The notes beneath the pieces are model-generated. The model made no database searches, was not told the DNA's origin, and saw nothing but the letters and a program-made list of their open reading frames with translations. Positions 16,370 through 23,311 of a stretch of 45,612 nucleotides of DNA are shown here, in pieces. Location of the stretch: positions 15,637 to 61,248 of the forward strand of contig DLRK01000020.1 in the NCBI GenBank assembly GCA_002501065.1. Reading direction: 5' to 3'. This stretch comes from Akkermansiaceae bacterium UBA7890. GTDB taxonomy: Bacteria; Verrucomicrobiota; Verrucomicrobiia; Verrucomicrobiales; Akkermansiaceae. Positions within the stretch are counted from its first letter, which is position 1. The number at the start of each line of letters is the position of its first letter. Made by a program: the position numbers and the translations under genes.

Positions 16370-16951
16370 GGCGTGTCAGTTCTGTGGGCGGCAGAGCCTT
16401 TGCAACCGCCCTTTGGGTTGAGTTGGGGGGATTCGCCCACCCGCCTGGTTGACTGGTCCATGAGGACGAAACTGGACCAGACCGTGAAGGCTCCGGCTGA
16501 TCAGCCCCGGTTGAAAGTATTGCTGGTATCTCCGGCCAAAGGGACTCTCCCCGGTCATGATGCCACCACGCTGGAGGCACGGTTCATGGACGGGAAACTC
16601 TTCGAGGTTGCTCTCCACTACACTTATCCCGGGAGAAAAAGCGCGTTCGTCCGCGCCCAGTTCGCAGAGTTGAAGAAGATTCTCTCGCACCGGCACGGCC
16701 CGCTTCAGATGGGAGCGAAGACACGGGAGGAACCTGTGGATGGAGTGGTTACCCGGTCGACAGCCTACCAGATTGAACCTGCACCGGGCCGCAACCTCAT
16801 GCTGGTCATGACCGAGGTGACCGACGCCAAGCGTGGTGACAAATCGGCCAGATTTTCGGTGGTATATCATAATGGTGAGATCCTGCAGCAAGAGGGTCGG
16901 CGAGTGATTATCCGGAGAGATGGGGTGGACGTCCCCCCGGGCAAGCCGTAG
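16331..16951 (+). CDS. Secreted protein of unknown function
   Basis: A 206-aa protein starting at GTG with a good signal peptide (MRAFLICGFLVFHGVSVLWA, cleavage near residue 20). An in-frame TGA lies a few codons upstream, and any later ATG would lose the signal peptide, so the GTG start is favoured. The mature protein carries FGLSWGDSPTRLVDW near its start, a pattern seen in small exported proteins that begin with a 'GLSWGMS' motif; the function of those is not known to me. It overlaps head-to-head by 39 bp with the minor-pseudopilin operon. Confidence 0.6.
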   Translation: MRAFLICGFLVFHGVSVLWAAEPLQPPFGLSWGDSPTRLVDWSMRTKLDQTVKAPADQPRLKVLLVSPAKGTLPGHDATTLEARFMDGKLFEVALHYTYPGRKSAFVRAQFAELKKILSHRHGPLQMGAKTREEPVDGVVTRSTAYQIEPAPGRNLMLVMTEVTDAKRGDKSARFSVVYHNGEILQQEGRRVIIRRDGVDVPPGKP

Positions 16952-17024
16952 CGTTCAGTGATTGTCCAATCTTGAAAGGGCTTGGATTGTTGGTGGTGAG
17001 TTCATGGAGAGAGGCTGATGGCAC

Positions 17025-17873
17025 TTACGGAAGCTGTTGGCCCAGGGATCCGGTGGGGAGTTCCAGTTGAGATGGAAGCCACTTTGCCCAGGGGCCCCCG
17101 GGGACTTCGGATTCTTCGACAAACCGCCAGTCGACGTCAGCGTTTCCACGCATTCCGAGGAAGTCGCGGACAGCGGGACTGATATCGATCCCGGCATTCT
17201 GGTTGGCGTTTGAACGGGGACGCTTGCCCTGAAACACATAGGGCCAATCGTCGATTGTGAAGGGCCCGACATCTTTCCATTGGGCGTAGGCGATACGTCC
17301 CTGGTGGTGGATGGCTACCCATCTATTGTGGCAGACGGAGACCCCTGGCCCGCGGTAAGCACGCCAGAACCAGGGGATGACGTCGGAGGCTTCGGGGCGA
17401 TGTTCTCTGCCGTGCAGGAGGTCGTTGTAGGGAAGCGCGATGTAGAAGGGGTTCAGCTTTGGTTCGAAGCCGAGGGGAAAGTAGCCTTGTCGTTTGAAGG
17501 GATGATCGTAGCCGCCAAAGCTGTCTTCCCAATTGGCGTCCCAGGAACTTGAGGTGTTTGAAACAGGGTTCCGGGCGGAGGATTGCTCACCTACCCAGAA
17601 GACGGTGGCCCCAATCCGGTGGTGCCAGGGATTGCGCCTGACCTTCCAGGGCCGGGGGAGTTCTTCGACAACTTGCGCTACTCCCGGTCCAAGGTAGGGA
17701 TTCACCCGGGTGGCGATACTGGCGCGCCGGTTCTCAAGAAACTTCTCGTGGGCAAGCGCGGTGCGCTCAGTGGTGGTGAGCACCGCGGCCGCGACCGGCA
17801 GAATCGCTCCGAGAATCACGGCTCCACAGCAGGAGCCGGAAATCACATCACAATGGATTCCAGGGAGGCGCAT
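17025..17873 (-). CDS. Exported protein, possible double-psi beta-barrel domain
   Basis: A 282-aa protein with an N-terminal hydrophobic segment (about 9-31, signal peptide or anchor) and a C-terminal domain of about 130 residues. That domain contains VAIHHQGRIAYAQWKDVGPF, YVFQGKRPRS and GIDISPAVRDFLG. The order (strand, DVGPF turn, then a GID-S-A helix) resembles RlpA/expansin-like double-psi beta-barrels, where the second Asp is catalytic in lytic members. This is pattern recognition only. It is transcribed alone and convergent with the gene at 16331. Confidence 0.5.
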   Translation of the reverse strand: MRLPGIHCDVISGSCCGAVILGAILPVAAAVLTTTERTALAHEKFLENRRASIATRVNPYLGPGVAQVVEELPRPWKVRRNPWHHRIGATVFWVGEQSSARNPVSNTSSSWDANWEDSFGGYDHPFKRQGYFPLGFEPKLNPFYIALPYNDLLHGREHRPEASDVIPWFWRAYRGPGVSVCHNRWVAIHHQGRIAYAQWKDVGPFTIDDWPYVFQGKRPRSNANQNAGIDISPAVRDFLGMRGNADVDWRFVEESEVPGGPWAKWLPSQLELPTGSLGQQLP

Positions 17874-17897
17874 CTTGTAAGGGGAAGCTAATAATCA

Positions 17898-17925
17898 GTA
17901 TCATAAAATTTTTTAATAGAGTCAA
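17898..17925 (-). promoter_or_regulatory. Possible sigma70-type promoter for the gene at 17873
   Basis: On the minus strand, TTGACT (17925-17920) and TGATAC (17903-17898) are separated by 16 bp in an AT-rich tract, 25 bp before the start codon at 17873. The -35 box is a 5/6 match to consensus. The -10 box is weaker, and a TATGAT reading is offset by two bases (14-bp spacing). Confidence 0.35.
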
Positions 17926-18193
17926 TCATATGGATCACCTAGCAGAAAAAAACTGCTTACGGCGTAAGAATAGCCGACCGGTTGTCACGGTTTTCCCCTC
18001 GGCTAACCCGCTTTTCGGCCCTCTTCGGCTTACCTGGCCGGCACTTTTGTCTAGGCGGACTCCATTTATGATGGCTGCCCCGGGCCGCTTAGCCTGCCAG
18101 CTTGATTGCCCGGAAAATGGCGGTTTGGAGAGCTTGAAGGCCGTAACGGGGATCTCCAACCGGGGTTTGCGGACCTCCAAAGATGCCGGTTTT

Positions 18194-18216
18194 AAGGTGG
18201 AGTTGGCCACCTTTTT
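18194..18216 (+). terminator. Intrinsic-terminator-like hairpin
   Basis: AAGGTGG (18194-18200) pairs perfectly with CCACCTT (18207-18213) around a 6-nt loop, and the run of T continues to 18216. The stem is short, but the form is right for a plus-strand rho-independent terminator. No supported gene lies just upstream on this strand, so it would end an unannotated transcript from within the intergenic region. Confidence 0.4.
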
Positions 18217-18354
18217 AGGGACGGAGCTCCGTCATGCCTCAAGAAAACACAATAATATCAATATATTTTAATATTTCTGTTGATCAAGAGGTCAGTATCT
18301 GTAATTTTATTGCAAATTCGAAAGAATTGCACAACCCCACCCCCATTTAATCTC

Positions 18355-19200
18355 ATGAATATGAACGCCTCTCAACTGTCCCTTCTTGGGCTGTTGGCCC
18401 TGGGAAGCTCTCTTTCCGGCGAAATCACCGGATCCACCCCCGGCCATAAGGATCCCTACACTCCGGTTGGTGCTATTTCGGTGACCCCCACCGTGGTGCA
18501 ACCGGGGGTTCGGCCCAAGATGGAGTGGAATATCGATTATCCGCTGGCTGTTGTGGATCTTAGCGAGGTTGATCCGAATGGAACGATTACTCCGACCCAG
18601 GAGATCGACCTGAAGATCCGGGTGATGGGGGTTGCTCTCCAGTCCGGTCACACGTTGCTTCCTGCCGCTCTCTGGGTTCGAGTGGGAGCCTCCGCTCCCT
18701 GGGAGCTGGTTTTTTACGGTCGGGAGAATGATGTGAACCCCGATGAGGTTGTTTATGAGAAGAAGAACGTCCAGCCCGGTACACAAATCGATTTCTCTGC
18801 CCGGGGCCAGTCCGGGAGCGGAAGTTGGTTCGGCACACACTCGACGGCAGGCTCGGACTTGTCTGTTATCGGAATGATTGACGGAGATAGCGTGCCGGAC
18901 TACGCACCGGCCTACGAACAGGGCAGGATCGAGAGCTTCATGACCCAGTTTCTCAATGAGGATAATCACGTGGTCCTGGGGCCCCACGATATCATTCATA
19001 CCTTTGAGCTGGGATCCAGCAACCCGGGAGACTGGTGGTTTGACATGCAGGACATCGTCTGCACTACAACTCTCAGTCAGACTCGCCGTAACAGTGGGGG
19101 TGGCAGTTTCCTGTCCAGCGTGGATTTGAGCACTCAAACAAGTTCGTCCGCGACTGTGGACGACAACGGAAAAATCATACGGGGACGGAAAGAGCGGTAG
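18355..19200 (+). CDS. Secreted protein of unknown function, first gene of a three-gene cassette
   Basis: A 281-aa exported protein from the ATG at 18355, which starts directly with a signal peptide (MNMNASQLSLLGLLALGSSLSG). A longer frame opens at 18280, but its extra 25 residues would bury the signal. The mature part is beta-rich and acidic. Recognisable stretches such as GAISVTPTVVQPGVRPKMEW read like a carbohydrate-binding or immunoglobulin-like surface protein, but no family is certain. It has only one Cys. Two further secreted unknown proteins follow at 58 and 18 bp, probably as one operon. Confidence 0.65.
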   Translation: MNMNASQLSLLGLLALGSSLSGEITGSTPGHKDPYTPVGAISVTPTVVQPGVRPKMEWNIDYPLAVVDLSEVDPNGTITPTQEIDLKIRVMGVALQSGHTLLPAALWVRVGASAPWELVFYGRENDVNPDEVVYEKKNVQPGTQIDFSARGQSGSGSWFGTHSTAGSDLSVIGMIDGDSVPDYAPAYEQGRIESFMTQFLNEDNHVVLGPHDIIHTFELGSSNPGDWWFDMQDIVCTTTLSQTRRNSGGGSFLSSVDLSTQTSSSATVDDNGKIIRGRKER

Positions 19201-19258
19201 TTGCCGCATAGACACGATTTTGATGATTCTCCTGAAATCTTCACCCATACATGTCATC

Positions 19259-20290
19259 ATGAAGAAACATTTACTTTTGCTGGTCGCAGCGGCGCCGTGC
19301 TTGGTGTCCGCGGATCCGACCGATTACGTCAACTTTGTCCGGCAGATCCAGCAGGACAGCGGTGTCGAATGGGACATGAGCGTTGCTCCGAACGGAACGA
19401 AGATTTCACCAACGGGGGTGAGCGTGGCTGGTTCCTTCTTCGAGCTCTGGGCGATCCACAATCGCAGCGTGTCAGAATACCGGCTCGATGAGCAGTATGT
19501 GACGGCTTATACGCCCAACGCCACCGTCACCATTGTCACCGGTGATCCTTATCTGTCGATCCCCAGGACACGGGTGGATCAACCGTTTCAGGTGCAGATC
19601 TCGGTAACGGGATTGCTCGACGAGAACGATCCCAACTATGCCACTGCGCCAGACGCTGCCAAGTGGGTGGATTACACCAATTACACCTTCGCATATCCTG
19701 ATGGGGCCTACAGCTTCGAGGATGTGAGAAATCCGGTTGGAACGGTGGTGACGGAGGGCTACATGGAGGAGACGGCGAATACGACCATCACCTTCTCCGC
19801 GACCAACCTGACCGGGCCCGACCTGACCCAGGTGAAGGGAGAAGAGGTTTTCACGATCACCGCCCAGGCGGACTATGGGGTGTCGGCCACCATCCTCGAT
19901 TCGGAGAAAGTCCAGATCTGGCCCATCGCCACCGGGACCATCAGCGGGGTGGATTCCTCCAGGTATTACGAGCAGGTGCCTCCCGTTTCGGTGAGCCTGG
20001 TCAACTTGTATCCGGACAGCACCACCTATCTGCGGATCTACCCCGGGCCCCGGAAAGAGAGGCCTGACGGAACCAAGACCGTGAACTCGAGTTTTGTGAT
20101 CATTGAGGACTCAATCCCGCAGAACCGGGACCTGATCGCCAAGAGCATGGATCGCTATTTTACGGAAGAAGGCATTCATACCGTTGAATTGCTCCATCGG
20201 ACACCATTCGGGACTGATCTGCTGGATGCAGTAGAGGTCAATGTGGATCGGACCATCGAGATCAATGGTGGTGTGATCGATCAGGAGTAG
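19259..20290 (+). CDS. Secreted beta-rich protein of unknown function
   Basis: A 343-aa exported protein. The ATG at 19259 gives a clean signal peptide (MKKHLLLLVAAAPCLVSA); an ATG at 19220 would place 13 residues in front. The mature protein is rich in Thr, Val, Tyr and Asp, with many short strands (TVTIVTGDPYLSI, FQVQISVTGLLDE), suggesting two or three Ig-like or other beta-sandwich modules. I do not recognise the family. It is the middle gene of the cassette at 18,355-20,956. Confidence 0.65.
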   Translation: MKKHLLLLVAAAPCLVSADPTDYVNFVRQIQQDSGVEWDMSVAPNGTKISPTGVSVAGSFFELWAIHNRSVSEYRLDEQYVTAYTPNATVTIVTGDPYLSIPRTRVDQPFQVQISVTGLLDENDPNYATAPDAAKWVDYTNYTFAYPDGAYSFEDVRNPVGTVVTEGYMEETANTTITFSATNLTGPDLTQVKGEEVFTITAQADYGVSATILDSEKVQIWPIATGTISGVDSSRYYEQVPPVSVSLVNLYPDSTTYLRIYPGPRKERPDGTKTVNSSFVIIEDSIPQNRDLIAKSMDRYFTEEGIHTVELLHRTPFGTDLLDAVEVNVDRTIEINGGVIDQE

Positions 20291-20308
20291 TTTTTCCCAT
20301 TTCTCAAT

Positions 20309-20956
20309 ATGAACAGAATCGGATTATTCATCTGGCTCACCGCCATCGGAGTGAATTCTCTGGGTGCGGTGGAACTGGTTGCGCCCGGAGGCGAACCCGG
20401 GAAAGGCAGGGGGAAGGCACTGAACGTCCGTCCCCGGATGACCCATGAGCAACTTGCCAGCCTTCAGCGGCCTCGTGACCCGAAATTGAAGGGACAAACC
20501 GTCAGGCTCTCCGACCTGCAGCAGCGAAACCTGCGAGAGGATTCCGAGGCGTCCACCAAGGCGGCCAAGCGCCGGGAGAGTCTCGTGAAGCGTTCCACGA
20601 TCGTTTCAGGGGCATCGAGCTGGACAATCGTTCCGCGAGGCTCGGTATTGAACACGCCGACCCGTTTTAAAACCCGCGTGAATGGGCACCGCAAAGGGAA
20701 GTTGGAGAACTGGCGCAATTTCTACGCGAAGAATGCTTCGTGGATTCGTCTCCTTCCGGTCACGCTCGAACAGGCCACCGGCCAGGATCCATTGTCGGAA
20801 GAGTACCTGGAGTCGCTGAAGCGCGCCGGCCTGCTGGTGGTGGCGATCTGCCAGGGTGGCCCCATCTCAGTGCGCCTTCCGGTGGAGGGAGAGAAGCCTC
20901 CCAAGGTGTTCAAGCCGGTCAAGGCGGCGGACTGGAAATCGCCCTCCCGGCGGTGA
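20309..20956 (+). CDS. Secreted basic protein of unknown function
   Basis: A 215-aa exported protein with a signal peptide (MNRIGLFIWLTAIGVNSLGA). The mature N-terminal part is very basic and probably disordered (residues about 25-95). It is followed by a compact C-terminal part with SSWTIVPRGSVLNTP, ENWRNFYAKNASWIRLLPVT and LLVVAICQGGPISV. The regular motifs look like a conserved domain, but I cannot name it. It ends the cassette: a strong terminator follows about 36 bp after its stop. Confidence 0.65.
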   Translation: MNRIGLFIWLTAIGVNSLGAVELVAPGGEPGKGRGKALNVRPRMTHEQLASLQRPRDPKLKGQTVRLSDLQQRNLREDSEASTKAAKRRESLVKRSTIVSGASSWTIVPRGSVLNTPTRFKTRVNGHRKGKLENWRNFYAKNASWIRLLPVTLEQATGQDPLSEEYLESLKRAGLLVVAICQGGPISVRLPVEGEKPPKVFKPVKAADWKSPSRR

Positions 20957-20967
20957 TGATCGTTTCG

Positions 20968-20985
20968 TGATCCGGATCCGGATCA
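20968..20985. repeat. 18-bp perfect palindrome
   Basis: TGATCCGGATCCGGATCA reads the same on both strands over all 18 positions. It lies between the stop codon at 20956 and the terminator at 20993. It could be a protein-binding site, an extra hairpin that protects the mRNA 3' end, or chance built from GATC/CCGG units. Confidence 0.6.
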
Positions 20986-20992
20986 TTTGAAG

Positions 20993-21021
20993 ACAAGCCG
21001 GGGAATCCCCCGGCTTGTTTT
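20993..21021 (+). terminator. Strong rho-independent terminator
   Basis: Arms ACAAGCCGGGG (20993-21003) and CCCCGGCTTGT (21008-21018) pair over 11 bp with a 4-nt loop (AATC), followed by T residues to 21021. It lies just downstream of the three-gene secreted cassette and should end that transcript. The A/T-flanked stem could also work weakly in the other direction. Confidence 0.85.
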
Positions 21022-21133
21022 GTCTGGGGGCCGTGAGCGCGTGGCCCTTCGGGGAAGAGGATCCCTTGTTTGACCTGTGTGATGGATAAACTCGCTCCGG
21101 AGGTCCTCCGTTCTTGAGTTTCAGCCCTCTTTT

Positions 21134-21733
21134 ATGGATACTCTGGCAGTGGAACAAGCGGTCCTGCAATTGCGGTTTTCGTTTAGTGAGGGAGAGAGGC
21201 GCAAGGTGAAGAAGCCGCGCCTGCGCAGGGGGGGCGACGCGGAGATGACGATGCGGGCGAGAGTGCTCTGTGGGCAGTTGGGATTGTCAGCCCTGGCGGA
21301 AAAGGTGACGGTGCAGTGGAATTCGCGGATGCGATCGACGGCGGGCCGGGCCACCTGGCCGGACGCAGTGGTAGAGGTGAATCCCGCTCTGCAGGAGATT
21401 TCCGAAAGCGAAACCGAGCGAACTTTCCTGCATGAGCTCGCCCATCTCGTGGCTTATGAGCGGGCGGGGAACCGCCGAATCCAGCCACATGGGCCGGAGT
21501 GGCGCCGGGCTTGTTGTGACCTTGGAATTCCCGGGGAGCGGGTGGGACACAGCCTGCCCCTTCCGGCGCGGTCAATGCGCCGCAAGTGGCGCTACTTCTG
21601 TCCCGGGTGCTGGGCGGTGGTCGAACGGGTGAGACGGATGCACGGGGCCTCGGCCTGCTACGCCTGCTGTCTCAAGCATAATCGGGGGGACTACGACGAG
21701 CGCTTTCGCTTCGTGGAAAAGCGCATTGCCTAG
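21134..21733 (+). CDS. SprT-like zinc metalloprotein
   Basis: A 199-aa SprT-family protein (related to the zincin domain of SPRTN). The zinc-binding HELAH motif is at residues 100-104, a likely third His ligand at His119 (PHGPEW), and a C-terminal zinc ribbon of the family (CPGC at 156-159, CYACC at 175-179). It has no signal peptide, so it is cytoplasmic. Family members are metalloproteases or likely proteases linked to DNA-protein crosslink repair; bacterial SprT function is less clear. The N-terminal 35 residues are basic. It is convergent with the sulfatase at 21744, 10 bp away. Confidence 0.85.
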   Translation: MDTLAVEQAVLQLRFSFSEGERRKVKKPRLRRGGDAEMTMRARVLCGQLGLSALAEKVTVQWNSRMRSTAGRATWPDAVVEVNPALQEISESETERTFLHELAHLVAYERAGNRRIQPHGPEWRRACCDLGIPGERVGHSLPLPARSMRRKWRYFCPGCWAVVERVRRMHGASACYACCLKHNRGDYDERFRFVEKRIA

Positions 21734-21743
21734 CTGAGTCGGA

Positions 21744-23294
21744 TCACTTGCCAGCGAACTGAGGGAAGAGCTTGAGGACGGGGGACGGGAAAGTGCCGGG
21801 CCATCCCTCGTTTTCGGCAGGCAGGCCGGAGTTGGAGCGCCCGTGCCGGATGGCGTGGTAAAGATCGTTGACCAGGTCGCGGACAATGTCGGGTTGTCCG
21901 GCCTGCAGGTTTGTTCTTTCAGCAGGATCGGTGTCGAGATTGAAGAGCTGGATGGGCGGGAGGGATTTGTCTTTGAGGGCATTGTTGGGCTGGGGTGAGG
22001 ACCAGCCTCCCGAACCGGGACAGAGGCAGAGTTTCCAGGGCCCCTTGCGAATGGCGAAGGATCCGTTGATGGAGTGGTGGATGGTGTAGGGGCGGAGGGG
22101 AGTGCTGCGGCCCGGTTGATCGAGTGCGGAGAGGAAGGAGAAGGAATCCTCGGCGGCATTCTGAGGGAATTGGCGTCCGCGCACACCGAGGATGTCGGCC
22201 ACCGTGGCGAAGAAGTCCGTGGTGCAGACTGTGAGATTGCAGGAGCTGTTGGCCTTCACCCGCTCGGGCCAGCGGACAAGGAAGGGAACGCGGTGGCCCC
22301 CTTCGTAGATGTCGGCCTTGTGCCCCCGCCAGTCGGCGTTGGGCTTGTGCCCCTGGGAGACAAGTTTCGGGATGTCGGCAGCGGGCGAACAGCCGTTGTC
22401 GGTGGTGAAGAGGAAAATTGTGTTCCTGGCGACCTGTTGCTCAGCCAGTTCCTTCATGACTTCGCCCACCACCCAGTCGGTCTCCATCACAAAGTCGCCG
22501 TACTTGCCGAGGGGAGATTTTCCCTGCCACTGCCTGGAGGGAACGATGGGGGTGTGGGGGCTGGTGAGGGGAAGATAGAGGAGGAACGGGGACTCGCCCT
22601 GCACCGCGGATTTGATGAAGGCCCGTGATTCGCGAGCGAAGTCGATGAGGCAGTTCTTTGCCTCAAAGTCAGCGGTGGCGGGACCCTGGCGATTCCAGCC
22701 CTTGCTCACGGTGGGAATTCCCACCGCCCTGTCGTTGCGGAGGTAGAGATAGGGGGCCATGTCGAGGGAAGCGGGAAAGAGAAAGTCGTCGGTAAAACCC
22801 AGTTTGAGCGGCCCCTGTTGCGGGGGCCTGGAGAAGTCGATGTTCCAGCAGCTACCCTTGGTTGGACCATTGGCGGCCTTGGCGGGCTGATCCAGCATGT
22901 GCCAGTTCAGCCCAAGGTGCCATTTGCCCACCACGCAGGTGCGGTATCCCCTCTCCTTGAGGAAGCTGGCCACAGTGGGCCGATCGGGATCCATGATCGA
23001 GGGCTTGGGCGGGAAGAGGACGCTTTTCTTGAGTGGAGAGCGCCAGTTGTAGCGGCCGGTGAGAATACCGTAGCGGGTGGGGGTGCAGACCGAGGATGTC
23101 GTGTGGGCGTCGGTGAAGCGCATTCCTTCCGCCCGCAGCTGGTCCAGATTGGGCGTGGGAATTTTGCCACCTGCGTGGGAGATATCGCCATAGCCCATGT
23201 CGTCGGCCAGAATGAAGACGAAGTTGGGCTTGGCCACCAGGGCGGGAGCAAGGAACGGGAAGCAGGCAGCGATGAGGAAAACCAGGGTTTTCAT
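21744..23294 (-). CDS. Type I (formylglycine-dependent) sulfatase
   Basis: Exported arylsulfatase-family enzyme (516 aa) that hydrolyses sulfate esters. A signal peptide (about 1-21) is followed by metal-binding ILADDMGYGD (Asp31, Asp32) and the maturation motif Cys70-Thr-Pro-Thr-Arg with TGR after it. Other family segments are YRTCVVGKWHLG and FLFTTDNGCS. The Cys would be converted to formylglycine by an FGE or anSME enzyme, neither of which is in the window. It starts 17 bp after the stop of the multidomain protein at 23312, so the two are probably co-transcribed. Natural substrate is not predictable; sulfated polysaccharides are likely. Confidence 0.93.
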   Translation of the reverse strand: MKTLVFLIAACFPFLAPALVAKPNFVFILADDMGYGDISHAGGKIPTPNLDQLRAEGMRFTDAHTTSSVCTPTRYGILTGRYNWRSPLKKSVLFPPKPSIMDPDRPTVASFLKERGYRTCVVGKWHLGLNWHMLDQPAKAANGPTKGSCWNIDFSRPPQQGPLKLGFTDDFLFPASLDMAPYLYLRNDRAVGIPTVSKGWNRQGPATADFEAKNCLIDFARESRAFIKSAVQGESPFLLYLPLTSPHTPIVPSRQWQGKSPLGKYGDFVMETDWVVGEVMKELAEQQVARNTIFLFTTDNGCSPAADIPKLVSQGHKPNADWRGHKADIYEGGHRVPFLVRWPERVKANSSCNLTVCTTDFFATVADILGVRGRQFPQNAAEDSFSFLSALDQPGRSTPLRPYTIHHSINGSFAIRKGPWKLCLCPGSGGWSSPQPNNALKDKSLPPIQLFNLDTDPAERTNLQAGQPDIVRDLVNDLYHAIRHGRSNSGLPAENEGWPGTFPSPVLKLFPQFAGK

Positions 23295-23311
23295 GAGGAT
23301 AAAGGGGTGGT

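Larger units (their letters stand above)
17874..18354. other. 481-bp intergenic stretch with a GC-rich core and AT-rich borders
   Basis: No convincing gene. AT-rich borders (17,880-17,930 and 18,240-18,310) flank a core of about 300 bases of higher GC. The core holds several short self-complementary segments, a terminator-like hairpin at 18,194-18,216 and a 14-bp palindrome at 18,220-18,233. Open frames in it (113 codons plus, 91 codons minus) have no family resemblance, no signal peptide and Arg/Ser/Pro-rich composition typical of chance frames. A structured RNA, a decayed gene or a small mobile remnant are possible; none is proven. Confidence 0.5.

Noticed and set aside
17930..18271. 113-codon open frame in the intergenic island, with a 91-codon antisense frame
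   Set aside because: Arg/Ser/Pro-rich chance-like composition, no signal peptide or motif; a terminator-like hairpin lies inside it.
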